The notes under the pieces: model-generated
The model's input: the letters and a program-made list of their open reading frames with translations, nothing else
Databases searched by the model: none
Told to the model about the DNA's origin: nothing
DNA from: Candidatus Pantoea soli
GTDB taxonomy: Bacteria; Pseudomonadota; Gammaproteobacteria; Enterobacterales; Enterobacteriaceae
NCBI RefSeq assembly: GCF_007833795.1
Contig: NZ_CP032702.1
Span: forward strand, 62,001-126,000
Direction of reading: 5' to 3'
DNA: 64,000 nt
In this document: positions 9,581 to 18,497 of the stretch, in pieces
Layout of the letters: each line of letters opens with the position of its first letter
Position numbering within the stretch: position 1 is the stretch's first letter
Translations under genes and position numbers: made by a program

Positions 9581-10543
9581 ATGTCTACGATTACACATTC
9601 TGAGCCGAATACCATTTCGTCGGCAGCGCTGTTTTTGCCTTTAATCAGTGGAAAGTTCCGTCCGGATAAACTGTGGAACAGTGCCCGCTTTCGCCTGAAA
9701 TTTGCGTTAAGGTCGGCGGTATTTCCGGTGACGACGTTTCATTATCTTCACCAGCTGTCACAGCTCTCGTTTCTGCCGGCGCTGCTGCACAGCCAGGGCC
9801 TGCTGCCAGCTAAACCGCACCGCCCGTATCTGTGCGCCGGCTTTAGCGTGGCGCAGCGTGCGCAGGCGATTCTCGATCATTATCAGTTAATGGAACAGCT
9901 TGCTGACGACAGGCTGCGTCAGCTGCTGTTAAGCCCGACCAACACGCATATTGCCAGCTTTACCGGCAAAAATGACGAGCAGTTTGTTATTGACTGCTGT
10001 TCCGGCTATTACGATCGTGAAGGTGAAATTACGCTGATTTTGCGCTATCAGGAGATGACCATCGCTTCACTCTCGTTCTCCCTTATCAGGCAGCAGCAAA
10101 AACGCACGCTGATGATTGGCGGACTGCAGGGACCGCGTAAGCAGGTGCCGGCAGAGGTGATTCGCGAAGCGACCAAAGCGGCGCACGGCCTGTTTCCAAA
10201 ACGTCTGCTGATGGAAGCGCTGTTTATCCTGGGTGCGCAATGTGGCGCAGAAGCGATTGTCGCCGTCGGCGATGACAGCCACGTGTTCCGCAGCCTGCGG
10301 TATCGTCACAGCAAAGGCGATAAATTCTTTGCCAGCTACAGTGAGTTCTGGTTGTCGCTGGGCGGCACGGCGCGGGCCGATAAGTTGTTCACACTGCCGC
10401 TGAGCCTGGAGCGGAAAGCGCTGGAGGAGATTGCCAGCAAGAAGCGTGCGGAGTACCGTCGTCGCTATGCCTTGCTGGACACGCTGATTGCCCAGGTCAG
10501 GGAGGCAGCAGGTGCGGAACGCGACGTGGCGCACGCCGCGTAA
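9581..10543 (+). CDS. VirK/YbjX family protein (DUF535)
   Basis: A 320-residue cytoplasmic-looking protein of the DUF535 family, which includes E. coli YbjX and Shigella/Salmonella VirK. Characteristic segments are GLLPAKPHRPYLCAGFSVAQ, ASFTGKNDEQF, LMIGGLQGPR and AEAIVAVGDDSHVFRS. VirK homologues are linked to virulence, outer-membrane and antimicrobial-peptide phenotypes, but the biochemical activity is not established. The start codon lies 39 bp from a divergent small ORF. It is convergent with yibL, only six bases between the two stops. It is not an E. coli neighbour of sodA or mtl, so the position is specific to this lineage. Confidence 0.82.
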   Translation: MSTITHSEPNTISSAALFLPLISGKFRPDKLWNSARFRLKFALRSAVFPVTTFHYLHQLSQLSFLPALLHSQGLLPAKPHRPYLCAGFSVAQRAQAILDHYQLMEQLADDRLRQLLLSPTNTHIASFTGKNDEQFVIDCCSGYYDREGEITLILRYQEMTIASLSFSLIRQQQKRTLMIGGLQGPRKQVPAEVIREATKAAHGLFPKRLLMEALFILGAQCGAEAIVAVGDDSHVFRSLRYRHSKGDKFFASYSEFWLSLGGTARADKLFTLPLSLERKALEEIASKKRAEYRRRYALLDTLIAQVREAAGAERDVAHAA

Positions 10544-10549
10544 AGCGGA

Positions 10550-10912
10550 TCAAAACGGCTGCTTCGCGTAGCCGGTCATCACCTTCAGCCCCATCTCACG
10601 CCCCAGCGCGGTCATCGGGTGAACCACCACCAGGCCGCGCACGCTTTTTTTCAGCGCACCCATATTCGCCTGCTCTTTTTTGGTGATTTCGCGACTGAAT
10701 GGCAGCTTTTGCAGCTGCTGGGCTTCTTTGCTCAGCTTCTCAACGCGCACGTTGCGCAGGCGCTCAATCTCCTGCACCAGCTTCTCTTTCTCTTTCAGCA
10801 GCGCGCCCAGTTTTTCGGCGTCGCCGGCTTCCAGCAGCTGGGGTTCTTTGCGGTTCAGGGCGTCCAGCTGGTCGCTGAGACGTTTAATCTCGGCTTTTTC
10901 TTGTTCTTTCAT
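10550..10912 (-). CDS. yibL: YibL, ribosome-associated coiled-coil protein
   Basis: A 120-residue, highly charged protein of the DUF2810/YibL family. The N-terminal two thirds are a predicted coiled coil ([15 protein letters not shown] ... [14 protein letters not shown]). The C-terminal block [20 protein letters not shown] is near identical to E. coli YibL, which was reported to co-purify with ribosomes. Function is unknown. It lies downstream of mtlR, as in E. coli. The ATG at 10912 has no obvious ribosome site but matches the homologue's N terminus. Confidence 0.9.
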   Translation of the reverse strand: MKEQEKAEIKRLSDQLDALNRKEPQLLEAGDAEKLGALLKEKEKLVQEIERLRNVRVEKLSKEAQQLQKLPFSREITKKEQANMGALKKSVRGLVVVHPMTALGREMGLKVMTGYAKQPF

Positions 10913-11034
10913 CGGGGAAACTCGTTAAGGAAAACAGGCAAAGGATACATCAAATTGCGCTGTTCTGGCAGCAGAGCGAAGTTGCGGTCGGCAAATTGCC
11001 CCGCCGGACGGGGATGATGCCATGCGCGGCGTGT

Positions 11035-11580
11035 TCAGACCGCAGGCTTTTTAAACGCCTGCTTGTGGGAAATCCGGGAGATCAGCTCCGTCAGTGACAG
11101 AACCATCGTGGAGCGCACCATCTGCAGATAGCGCTGCTGCTGCATGGTGCGTAGCTGTTCATCATCCTGGGTGAAGTCCGGCCTCGGCGGCCAGGCGGTC
11201 ACGCAGTGCAGTTCGCCAAACGGGCCCAGCACTTCATCATCGGTAAAGCGGTATTCGCTGCTGTCGTGATTGAGCTCTTCACGCAGCGCCAGCAGCAGCT
11301 CACAATCTTCGTATTCGTGCCGGTTGATGACGCCCAGACCGTAAATCAGCTTCAGGCGTACCGGCAGCTCACCCAGCGGACCGTTACCCAGCAGCAGCGG
11401 CTCAACCGCATATTTCACGGCGTAATCGTCCTTGCGGAACACCTGCAGAACCAGCAGATTCACGGCCTCAGCCAGCAGTTCGACAGCGGCGATCAGAAAG
11501 CTTCTCACCGAACGACCGGCGTTCAGGCGCTCAAGCACCCGGTTTTCAAAAGCCTGCTTCTCTTCCATCATTGCCTGCAT
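11035..11580 (-). CDS. mtlR: MtlR, mannitol operon repressor
   Basis: A 181-residue MtlR-family protein (E. coli 195). The core QAFENRVLERLNAGRSVRSF, LLVLQVFRKDDYAVKYAVEP and LGPFGELHCV is strongly conserved. It represses mtlADR when mannitol is absent. It has no classical helix-turn-helix, and how it represses is not settled. An in-frame TGA two codons before the ATG at 11580 rules out the longer E. coli-like N terminus. It follows mtlD after 65 bp containing a GC-rich hairpin. Confidence 0.93.
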   Translation of the reverse strand: MQAMMEEKQAFENRVLERLNAGRSVRSFLIAAVELLAEAVNLLVLQVFRKDDYAVKYAVEPLLLGNGPLGELPVRLKLIYGLGVINRHEYEDCELLLALREELNHDSSEYRFTDDEVLGPFGELHCVTAWPPRPDFTQDDEQLRTMQQQRYLQMVRSTMVLSLTELISRISHKQAFKKPAV

Positions 11581-11597
11581 CGTTCAGCTACCGTCGA

Positions 11598-11621
11598 CGG
11601 GCACGCTGAAAACCGTGCCCG
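11598..11621 (-). terminator. Hairpin between mtlD and mtlR
   Basis: CGGGCACG (11598-11605) pairs with CGTGCCCG (11614-11621) around an 8-base loop. No good T-run follows on the minus strand, so it is more likely a processing or partial attenuation structure than a full terminator. Confidence 0.4.
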
Positions 11622-11645
11622 ATTCTGACTTCTAAAAGGCGCGCA

Positions 11646-12794
11646 TTATGCCATAGCGTCGTAAGCGCTCACCACTGAGGCGACCACTTCGCTATCGGCA
11701 GCCAGTCCGGCGATCTCCGCCAGCGCGGCCTGTGGGCCTTTCTGCGCGATCAGCGTCGCCAGTTCCAGCGCCTGCGGGTCGGCTTCGCTGCGATAGTGCA
11801 TCGCTGCAGCAATGCCCTGCACCAGGTTTTCATGCGGCAGGTTGTACTCCAGGGTGCCCTGCAGCGGTTTAATCAGACGATCGCCGGCGCTGAGCTTACG
11901 CAGTGGCTGACGGCCCACGCGCTCAACGTCATCTTTCAGATAGGGGTTTTCAAAACGCGTCAGGATCTTCTGAATGTAGGCCGCGTGTTTGTCGGCCTCA
12001 AAACCGTAGCGCTGGATCAGCACCGCGCCGCTCTCCTGCATCGCTCCCTGCACCACCGTGCGAATGCGCGGGTCGAGAATGGCATCACGAATGGTGGCAT
12101 GTCCGGCGCGCTGGCCGAGATAAGCCGTAATGGCATGGCCGGTGTTCAGCGTGAACAGCTTACGCTCGACAAACGCCATCAGGTTGTCGGTCAGTTCCAT
12201 GCCCGGAATGTCCGGCCGATCGCCTTTGAACTGGGTCTGGTCAACGATCCACTCGCTGAAGGTTTCCACGGTTACTTCCAGCGGGTCGTGGCTGCCGGCA
12301 TCGGATGGCGGCACAATGCGGTCCACCGCAGAATCCACAAAGCCCACGTGCGCGTCAACCCAGGCGTGATACGCGTCCGGCAGTGCTTTCATTACATGCT
12401 GTTTCAGCTGGCTGGTGCCGCGCACCATGTTCTCACAGGCAATGATATTCAGCGGACGCGTATTACCGTTGTCGCTGCGTTTGGCCAGCCCCTGCGCCAC
12501 GCTGCCCGCAATGCGTTCAAGGATTTGCGGGCCAACCGCTGTGGTCACGAGATCCACCTCTGCAATCAGCGTGACGATAGCGTCGCTGGTGCTGTTAACG
12601 GCGCTGACGCCGGTGACGGTTTCCACTTTCGCCTGTTCGCCGACCACATGAACCGGATACGCATGACGGGCGTTCAGGGCGTCCAGCACCACCTGATTGA
12701 CATCAGCAAACACCAGCTCAATACCGGCATCCGCCAGCAGCTTACCGATAAAACCCCGGCCGATGTTGCCTGCTCCAAAATGTAACGCTTTCAT
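11646..12794 (-). CDS. mtlD: Mannitol-1-phosphate 5-dehydrogenase
   Basis: A 382-residue NAD-dependent dehydrogenase oxidising mannitol-1-phosphate to fructose-6-phosphate in the cytoplasm. The N-terminal Rossmann motif is [13 protein letters not shown]. The catalytic-domain block [17 protein letters not shown] carries the conserved lysine and histidine. Length equals E. coli MtlD. The start at 12794 (MKALHFGAG) is chosen by homology. An upstream in-frame ATG at 12812 would add six residues. Second gene of the mtl operon. Confidence 0.97.
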   Translation of the reverse strand: MKALHFGAGNIGRGFIGKLLADAGIELVFADVNQVVLDALNARHAYPVHVVGEQAKVETVTGVSAVNSTSDAIVTLIAEVDLVTTAVGPQILERIAGSVAQGLAKRSDNGNTRPLNIIACENMVRGTSQLKQHVMKALPDAYHAWVDAHVGFVDSAVDRIVPPSDAGSHDPLEVTVETFSEWIVDQTQFKGDRPDIPGMELTDNLMAFVERKLFTLNTGHAITAYLGQRAGHATIRDAILDPRIRTVVQGAMQESGAVLIQRYGFEADKHAAYIQKILTRFENPYLKDDVERVGRQPLRKLSAGDRLIKPLQGTLEYNLPHENLVQGIAAAMHYRSEADPQALELATLIAQKGPQAALAEIAGLAADSEVVASVVSAYDAMA

Positions 12795-12821
12795 AAATTT
12801 GACCCATATCAAATGACGAAA

Positions 12822-12868
12822 GGGCGGGCATGTCCGCCCCGGAAAGTGGGGACGGGCTTGCCCGCCCC
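12822..12868. repeat. Two GC-rich hairpins in the mtlA-mtlD gap
   Basis: GGGCGG/CCGCCC (12822-12840) and GGGGACGGGC/GCCCGCCCC (12848-12868) form two adjacent inverted repeats of related sequence, in the style of REP/intercistronic elements. Such structures often stabilise the upstream (mtlA) message. Confidence 0.45.
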
Positions 12869-12887
12869 GGGGAATACAACGTTGCGG

Positions 12888-14822
12888 TTACGCGCTGACA
12901 GCTCTGCCCGACAGCAGGTCCAGCACATCTTGCACGTTATGGGTGTTTGCCAGCTTCTCAATCACGCTGTCGTCGTCAAGCGCGTTGGTCAGGCTGGTGA
13001 TCACCTGAATGTGTTCGTTATTGCGGGCCGCAATGCCGATAACCAGCCGCGCCACTTCATCGGCTTCGTCGCCAAACTGCACGCCCGCCGGATACTGGCA
13101 GAATACCACGCCGGTTTTCAGTACGCGGTCTTTGGCTTCAACCGTGCCGTGCGGCACCGCAATTGACTCACCGAGGTAGGTTGGCGTCAGTTTTTCACGG
13201 GCCAGCATCGCTTCCACATATTCCGGCTGAACGTAACCGCCTTTCACCAGCTGCTCGCCGGCAAAACGGATCGCCTGCTCTTTGTTGCTGGCATTCAGGC
13301 CAAGGAAGACGTTATCCGCACCCAGTCTGAACAGGTTTGCGCTGCCGTCGTCATAGCTGTCTGCCAGTGCCGACTGCACGCTTTCGCGGTGGGCTTCGCT
13401 GCGGTTAGCGGCCATCAGACGCTCGGTCAGGTTGCTGTAGAGCGCACTGTCGAGGAAGTTGTTCAGTGAGATATGCTGCGCCTGAGGTGCCTGACGCATC
13501 GCGCGCTCGGTGAGATCGCGGTGCGTGATCACCAGGTCCACATCACCTGGCAGGGCGTTGATCGCGCTGTTGGTCACGGAGACAGAACTCAGACCCGCAT
13601 CCTGGATTTTCTTACGCAGCACACCTGCACCCATCGCGCTGGAACCCATACCGGCATCACAGGCAACGATGATTTTGCGCACGTGGCTGACATCCACGCT
13701 GTGTGCGTCGGCCACGACCGGTGCACCGGCAGCCGCCTGGCCTTTGGACTGGGCTTTCATATCACGCATGCGCTGGGTGGCAGCTTCAATGTCGTCATCT
13801 TCTTTCACTTTGCTGGTTTTCAGCAGGATAGAGGAGACCACGAAGGAGACCGCAAAGGCTGCGGTGATGGCCGCAATGTTAGCGAAATACGCGCCTTTTG
13901 GCGTCATCGCCAGCACGGCCAGAATGGAACCTGGCGAAGCCGGAGAAACCAGGCCGCCATTTAGCAGCGTCAGGGTAAAGACTCCGGTCATACCGCCGAG
14001 GATCACCGCCAGCAGCAGGCGCGGCGCCATCAGCACATACGGGAAGTAGATCTCATGAATACCACCAAGGAAGTGGATGATGGCGGCACCGCCCGCAGAC
14101 TGTTTGGCGCTGCCGCGACCAAAAATCATATAAGCCACCAGCACGCCCATGCCCGGGCCCGGGTTGGCTTCAATCAGGAAGAAGATCGATTTACCGGCTT
14201 CACTGGCCTGCTGAATGCCCAGCGGTGAGAAAATACCGTGGTTGATCGCGTTGTTCAGGAATAGAATTTTTGCCGGTTCCACGAAGATGGAGGTCAGCGG
14301 CAGCAGGTTATTCTGCACCATCAGGTTCACGCCTGCGGCGAGAATGTGCGACAGGCCTTCCACCAGCGGACCAATTGCCAGGAAAGCCAGCAGCGCCAGC
14401 AGCATACCGATGATGCCAGCGGAGAAGTTATTCACCAGCATCTCGAAGCCGCTTTTGATCTTGCCATCAACCGCGCGGTCAAACGAACGGATAGCCCAGC
14501 CGCCCAGCGGACCGGCCAGCATGGCGCCGAGGAACATCGGCATGTCAGCACCGACAATCACCCCCATGGTGGTGATTGCACCCACCACGCCACCGCGATC
14601 GCCGCCCACCAGACGACCACCGGTAAAGCCAATCAGCAGCGGCAGCAGGTAGGTAATCATCGGGCCGACAAGTTTTGCCAGCGTCGCGTTAGGAATCCAT
14701 CCGGTTGGAATAAACAGTGCAGTGATGATACCCCAGGCGATAAACGCGCCGATGTTAGGCATCACCATATTACTCAGAAAGCGACCAAAGCTCTGAACCT
14801 TGACCTTGACTGATGAGGACAT
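12888..14822 (-). CDS. mtlA: Mannitol-specific PTS enzyme IICBA
   Basis: A 644-residue three-domain permease. The membrane IIC domain (about 1-340, with AWGIITALFIPTGW and GGIHEIYFPYVLM, whose GGIHE holds the conserved glutamate) is followed by IIB (active cysteine in IIVACDAGMGSSAMG) and IIA (phosphorylated histidine in GESIAVPHGTVEAK). It takes up mannitol and phosphorylates it at the expense of PEP through HPr. The start at 14822 (MSSSVKVKVQSFGRF) matches E. coli and has AAGGGGTG upstream. First gene of mtlADR, preceded by several CRP-like sites. Confidence 0.97.
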   Translation of the reverse strand: MSSSVKVKVQSFGRFLSNMVMPNIGAFIAWGIITALFIPTGWIPNATLAKLVGPMITYLLPLLIGFTGGRLVGGDRGGVVGAITTMGVIVGADMPMFLGAMLAGPLGGWAIRSFDRAVDGKIKSGFEMLVNNFSAGIIGMLLALLAFLAIGPLVEGLSHILAAGVNLMVQNNLLPLTSIFVEPAKILFLNNAINHGIFSPLGIQQASEAGKSIFFLIEANPGPGMGVLVAYMIFGRGSAKQSAGGAAIIHFLGGIHEIYFPYVLMAPRLLLAVILGGMTGVFTLTLLNGGLVSPASPGSILAVLAMTPKGAYFANIAAITAAFAVSFVVSSILLKTSKVKEDDDIEAATQRMRDMKAQSKGQAAAGAPVVADAHSVDVSHVRKIIVACDAGMGSSAMGAGVLRKKIQDAGLSSVSVTNSAINALPGDVDLVITHRDLTERAMRQAPQAQHISLNNFLDSALYSNLTERLMAANRSEAHRESVQSALADSYDDGSANLFRLGADNVFLGLNASNKEQAIRFAGEQLVKGGYVQPEYVEAMLAREKLTPTYLGESIAVPHGTVEAKDRVLKTGVVFCQYPAGVQFGDEADEVARLVIGIAARNNEHIQVITSLTNALDDDSVIEKLANTHNVQDVLDLLSGRAVSA

Positions 14823-14960
14823 AAACCCACCCCTTATTGAGACGCGCTGCAATAAGAGAGCGCGTTTGTTTTTGTTGAGACGTTACGGCGGGGGCCGTGG
14901 CATTACTGTATGCACGCGGACTCTAGCACTAGTTTATTGCGCTGCGTAGAGCCCGGAATA

Positions 14961-15170
14961 AGTGTGATTCAGATCACGCTAAGGCGGGGTGAAGAGGGGG
15001 ATATAAAGTGACTTTGATCACAAAAATACCCTGTAAGAAAGCAACGAAGGCGTAAAAGGTGACCAAAACGGCGGGAAAACGTGACGGCAATCACCTTTAA
15101 TCAGGGCCGGTTTGTTTATTAAATGTGACGAAGGTCACAAACTATTTTTGGTTAAAAATGCGCCTGATCA
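14961..15170. promoter_or_regulatory. Array of CRP-like sites upstream of mtlA
   Basis: Matches to TGTGA-N6-TCACA occur at 14963-14978 (TGTGATTCAGATCACG), 15007-15022 (AGTGACTTTGATCACA), 15080-15095 (CGTGACGGCAATCACC) and 15124-15139 (TGTGACGAAGGTCACA), with a weaker half-site near 15160-15172. The E. coli mtl operon also has several CRP sites. The gene-free stretch 14823-15256 holds this array, the mtlA leader and the downstream end of yiaF. Confidence 0.75.
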
Positions 15171-15256
15171 CACTCTGCGGCGGTGCGCCGCTACGCTGTA
15201 AGGAAGTAACGAAAAAGCGGAAAAGCGGGCAGCACGATCGCGGCCCGCGATGCGGT

Positions 15257-15973
15257 TTACTGCAGGCCACCCTGCACGGCATTTTGGGCCTGGGTCAGCG
15301 CCTGCGCGTTGGCAGAAAGATCGGTCATCAGGGCATTGTACTGGCTGGCCTGTTCCTGCGTCGGGAACTGGACGCCGCCATCGTTAAAGCTGACGCGCTG
15401 GCCCTGTGACTGCAAATAATCACCGGTCTGGACCGCCGCCTGGCTCAGCGCCTGCAGCTTCGGCAGCAGCGGGATCAGCGTGCTGGCTGGCTGAGTCACC
15501 ACCTTCGCGTACACGCTGTCGTACACTTTTTTCACGTCGTCGGGTTGTTTCAGCGTTGCTTTGCTGCTGTCAGCCTGCATTTTGGCGCTCTGAATCTGCT
15601 GGGTCAGCACGCTGAGATTGCCACTGGCCTGACGCAGGCTGTCGCGACGGGTCAGGTAATCCTGCGGCACACGAATCGCTGCCAGCTCATCCACCACCGG
15701 ACGCATGCCCTGTTCCACGGCCTGATTCACCTGCTGAGAGAAGCTGTAGAGGATGGCGTAATCGCCGGCGTAATTGCCGAAAGTTTGCTTCTGGTTTTCA
15801 CTCAGGCTGGGCAGGTGTTCACCACTGCGCATGACGGTGTTCTGCAGAAAATCGTTGAAGGCCTTACGCTGGTCAGCCTCTTTATCGCCACAGGCAGTGA
15901 GCTGCAGCACGACCAGCGCGCCGGCAATCAGCAGGCCGGTACGCATCCAGATGCGGGAAATTCCTGACGCCAT
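15257..15973 (-). CDS. yiaF: YiaF, DUF3053 lipoprotein
   Basis: A 238-residue protein with a lipoprotein signal (MRTGLLIAGALVVLQLTAC, lipobox LTAC, Cys at about residue 28). The mature part starts GDKEADQRKAFNDFLQNTVM and is close to E. coli YiaF (DUF3053). The residue after the lipidated cysteine is Gly, not Asp, so sorting to the outer membrane is possible. Function unknown. In E. coli it also lies near the mtl operon and yiaG. Confidence 0.88.
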   Translation of the reverse strand: MASGISRIWMRTGLLIAGALVVLQLTACGDKEADQRKAFNDFLQNTVMRSGEHLPSLSENQKQTFGNYAGDYAILYSFSQQVNQAVEQGMRPVVDELAAIRVPQDYLTRRDSLRQASGNLSVLTQQIQSAKMQADSSKATLKQPDDVKKVYDSVYAKVVTQPASTLIPLLPKLQALSQAAVQTGDYLQSQGQRVSFNDGGVQFPTQEQASQYNALMTDLSANAQALTQAQNAVQGGLQ

Positions 15974-16075
15974 GTTTCAACTCCTGTCGTGACAAAATGG
16001 CAATATTTGCTTCGGTGAGAAAGGTCCTAAAGAATAGTGCAATGGCAGAGCGCATACAACGGGCGGCCGGAGGAT

Positions 16076-17683
16076 TCAGTACACCAGTGCCTGTCCGTCT
16101 TTGCGGCTTTCGCTGGCAGCAATATAAAAGCCCTGCGCATCGCGTACGATCGCCTGCGCGCCGCCAAAATTGTAGCCCAGCAGCGGATCCTCGAGGGTGA
16201 TGTGATGCCCCATCGCACGCAGCCTGGCCAGCACGTTGCGATCGATACCGGTTTCCATCACCACTTCACGGCCCTGCACGACGCGCCAGCGCGGCGCGTC
16301 GATGGCAGCCTGTGGGTTCTGCTTATGCTGCATAATGCGCAGCGCCAGCTGCAGGTGGCCTTGTGCCTGCATTGGCCCGCCCATGACGCCAAAGGCCATC
16401 AGCGGCTGGCCTGCGCCATTCAGCGCAAAGGCTGGAATGAGGGTGTGGAACGGGCGTTTACCGCCCGCCACAACGTTAGGATGCTGCGGGTCGAGCGAGA
16501 AACCGCAGCCGCGATTTTGCAGACTGATGCCGGTGCCCGGCACCACCACGCCGGAACCAAATCCCATATAGTTTGACTGAATAAATGAGACCATCATGCC
16601 GCTGGCATCTGCCGTGGAGAGATAGACCGTGCCGCTCTGCCGGGGCGCGCCGAAAGTAAAATCGCCCGCTTGTTCCGGGTCGATCAGCTGCGCGCGCTGC
16701 TGCAGGTAGGCGTCACTCAGCAGGTGCTCTGCCGGAAATTCCAGATGATCGGCATCGCTGACATAACGTTCCAGGTCGCACAGCGCCAGCTTCATCGCCT
16801 CAATTGACAGGTGCAGCCACGGCACCGAATCCGGCGCATAGCGGCCAATCTCCCACTGCTCAAGGATGCCCAGCGCAATCAGCGCGGCGATGCCCTGCCC
16901 ATTAGGCGGCAGCTCCTGAACGGTGCCACCGGCAAACGGACGTGACAGCACGGTAACCCAGTCGGCACGGTGCTGTTGCAGGTCGGCCAGGCTCAGCGCT
17001 GCGCCATGCTGCCGGGCAAACGCCACGATTTTTTCAGCCAGCTCGCCGCGATAAAAGGCTTCACCGCCGCTGGCAGCGATTTTCTGCAGCGTGGCCGCCT
17101 GGTCCGGGTTGTGGAACAACTCGCCAGCGCGCGGCGTCCGGCCCTGTGGAGCAAAGCAGGCCGCGAAACCGGGCTGATGCTTTAATTTGTCATAACCGCG
17201 CTGCCACAGATGCGCGATAAGCGGGGATACCGGAAATCCGCGGCTGGCGTAGTGAATGGCCGGCTGCGCCAGCTGCGCCAGCTGCGTCAGCGGCAGGCGG
17301 GCAAAGCGTTTGGCCAGTGTCACCCAGGCGGAGACGGCACCGGGCACCGTGACGGCCTCCCAGCCCACCTCCGGCATTGCGCTCAGCCCGGCAAAGCGGG
17401 CCGGATTCCACGCGGCGGGGGCGCGGCCGGAGGCATTAAGGCCGTGCAGCTGCTGGCCATCCCAGACAATCGCAAAGGCATCACTGCCAATGCCGTTGCC
17501 GGTCGGCTCCAGCACCGTCAGCGCCATTGCGGTGGCGATCGCGGCATCCACGGCGTTGCCGCCCTGCTGCAGCATCTGTATACCCGCCTGGGCCGCCAGC
17601 GGCTGAGAGGTGGCTACCGCGTTGTGTCCCATCATCGGAACCCGGTGCGAAGCATAACTGATGTTGTAATCCAGATTGAGCAT
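16076..17683 (-). CDS. Gamma-glutamyltransferase family protein
   Basis: A 535-residue Ntn-hydrolase of the gamma-glutamyltransferase (GGT/YwrD-like) family. The predicted autocleavage site and nucleophile is Thr352 in SGTVYLSTADASG. SNYMGFGSGVVVPGTGI and GKRPFHTLIPAF resemble GGT substrate-pocket motifs. No signal peptide is visible from the start I chose (17683, GGAGA ribosome site), so it would be cytoplasmic, unlike E. coli Ggt. A longer frame to 17776 has no ribosome support. Likely role is gamma-glutamyl amide or glutathione-type hydrolysis; the substrate is not known. Confidence 0.85.
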   Translation of the reverse strand: MLNLDYNISYASHRVPMMGHNAVATSQPLAAQAGIQMLQQGGNAVDAAIATAMALTVLEPTGNGIGSDAFAIVWDGQQLHGLNASGRAPAAWNPARFAGLSAMPEVGWEAVTVPGAVSAWVTLAKRFARLPLTQLAQLAQPAIHYASRGFPVSPLIAHLWQRGYDKLKHQPGFAACFAPQGRTPRAGELFHNPDQAATLQKIAASGGEAFYRGELAEKIVAFARQHGAALSLADLQQHRADWVTVLSRPFAGGTVQELPPNGQGIAALIALGILEQWEIGRYAPDSVPWLHLSIEAMKLALCDLERYVSDADHLEFPAEHLLSDAYLQQRAQLIDPEQAGDFTFGAPRQSGTVYLSTADASGMMVSFIQSNYMGFGSGVVVPGTGISLQNRGCGFSLDPQHPNVVAGGKRPFHTLIPAFALNGAGQPLMAFGVMGGPMQAQGHLQLALRIMQHKQNPQAAIDAPRWRVVQGREVVMETGIDRNVLARLRAMGHHITLEDPLLGYNFGGAQAIVRDAQGFYIAASESRKDGQALVY

Positions 17684-18011
17684 AGTGGGTTCTCCGTGTG
17701 CTTCATCCAGGTGCAACATTGCTGCGTTATTGTGCACGGGCGGACAGCAACACCTGCGGCTTTTACGGCTTAACAAGTAATTTCATAGAGATAGCAGATT
17801 GGCGCTGATTTTGCTCAGTAAGCTATGACGCTAAACGCTGTGGCGATCCAGGGAATGGCTTTGGTGACAGAGGTTTAAGTGTGCAGGATCGTTCTGGCAT
17901 AACTAAGATCAAAAAATAATCATTATTTACGCAGCAGAGTCCGGGATCTGGATCATACTTAGTAACCCGGTCAATTGTTGCATTGCACTGATATGTTTTC
18001 ACAGTGCGCAG
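17684..18011. other. Gene-free stretch upstream of yiaG
   Basis: Between the GGT-family start and the inverted repeat at 18012 there is no convincing coding frame. An 84-residue minus-strand ORF (17823-18077) runs through the hairpin and looks fortuitous. The AT-rich portion 17900-18000 could hold the yiaG promoter. I see no clear -35/-10 pair. Confidence 0.4.
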
Positions 18012-18073
18012 CAGGCTGTGTCCCGTAACGGTTTCATAACCATAACGCATAAACCGCTGCGGGATACAGCCTG
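18012..18073. repeat. 23-bp inverted repeat (large hairpin) upstream of yiaG
   Basis: Arm 18012-18034 (CAGGCTGTGTCCCGTAACGG plus TTT) matches the reverse complement of 18051-18073 at 20 of 23 positions, with a 16-base loop. No T-run follows, so it is not a standard terminator. It lies about 80 bp before the yiaG start and may be a leader structure, a repeat element or a small RNA. Confidence 0.7.
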
Positions 18074-18153
18074 ACAAGGTCCGGTTTTCAGCGCCTGGTG
18101 GCGCTTACCTCTCTACTTTCATGTGCTTCATAGTGAGTTTTAAGGAGTTCTCT

Positions 18154-18450
18154 ATGGAAATAAAAGACCCAATGGTCGAATTACTCAGCAGCCTTGAGCA
18201 AATTGTTTTGACACGTGATGCACAGCCTTCCGTATCAGAAATTGCACTTAACACGGTTTCAGTTCCCGAGCCACAGCGTTTACGTGAGATGACCGGCATG
18301 CAGGTGGATGAATTTGCCCGCGTGATGGGGGTGAGCGTCTCGTCAGTGAAGAGTTGGGAAGCGCAACGTACGCGCCCCTCCGCTACGGCGCGTAAATTGA
18401 TGAAACTGCTGCAGGCGAACCCCTATCTGGGACGTCAGCTGCTGGAATAA
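18154..18450 (+). CDS. yiaG: YiaG, HTH-type transcriptional regulator
   Basis: A 98-residue protein whose C-terminal half is an Xre-type helix-turn-helix (LREMTGMQVDEFARVMGVSV followed by SSVKSWEAQRTRPS). It is clearly similar to E. coli YiaG over the full length, including the start MEIKDPMVELLSSLEQIV. The fold is shared with HigA/MqsA-type antitoxins, but no toxin gene is adjacent, so it is probably a stand-alone regulator. The start at 18154 has a good AAGGAG site; the ATG at 18121 is not needed. Confidence 0.87.
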   Translation: MEIKDPMVELLSSLEQIVLTRDAQPSVSEIALNTVSVPEPQRLREMTGMQVDEFARVMGVSVSSVKSWEAQRTRPSATARKLMKLLQANPYLGRQLLE

Positions 18451-18470
18451 GTGCGACTGGCGGATCGCTG

Positions 18471-18497
18471 AACCCGCCTGCACGGCGGGTTTTTTTT
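18471..18497. terminator. Terminator between yiaG and the HD hydrolase gene
   Basis: AACCCGCC/GGCGGGTT stem around TGCAC, followed by eight T on the plus strand. It ends yiaG and overlaps the stop codon of the convergent gene. Confidence 0.9.

Noticed and set aside
17823..18077. 84-residue minus-strand ORF upstream of yiaG
   Set aside because: No ribosome site, unusual composition, and it covers the inverted repeat.
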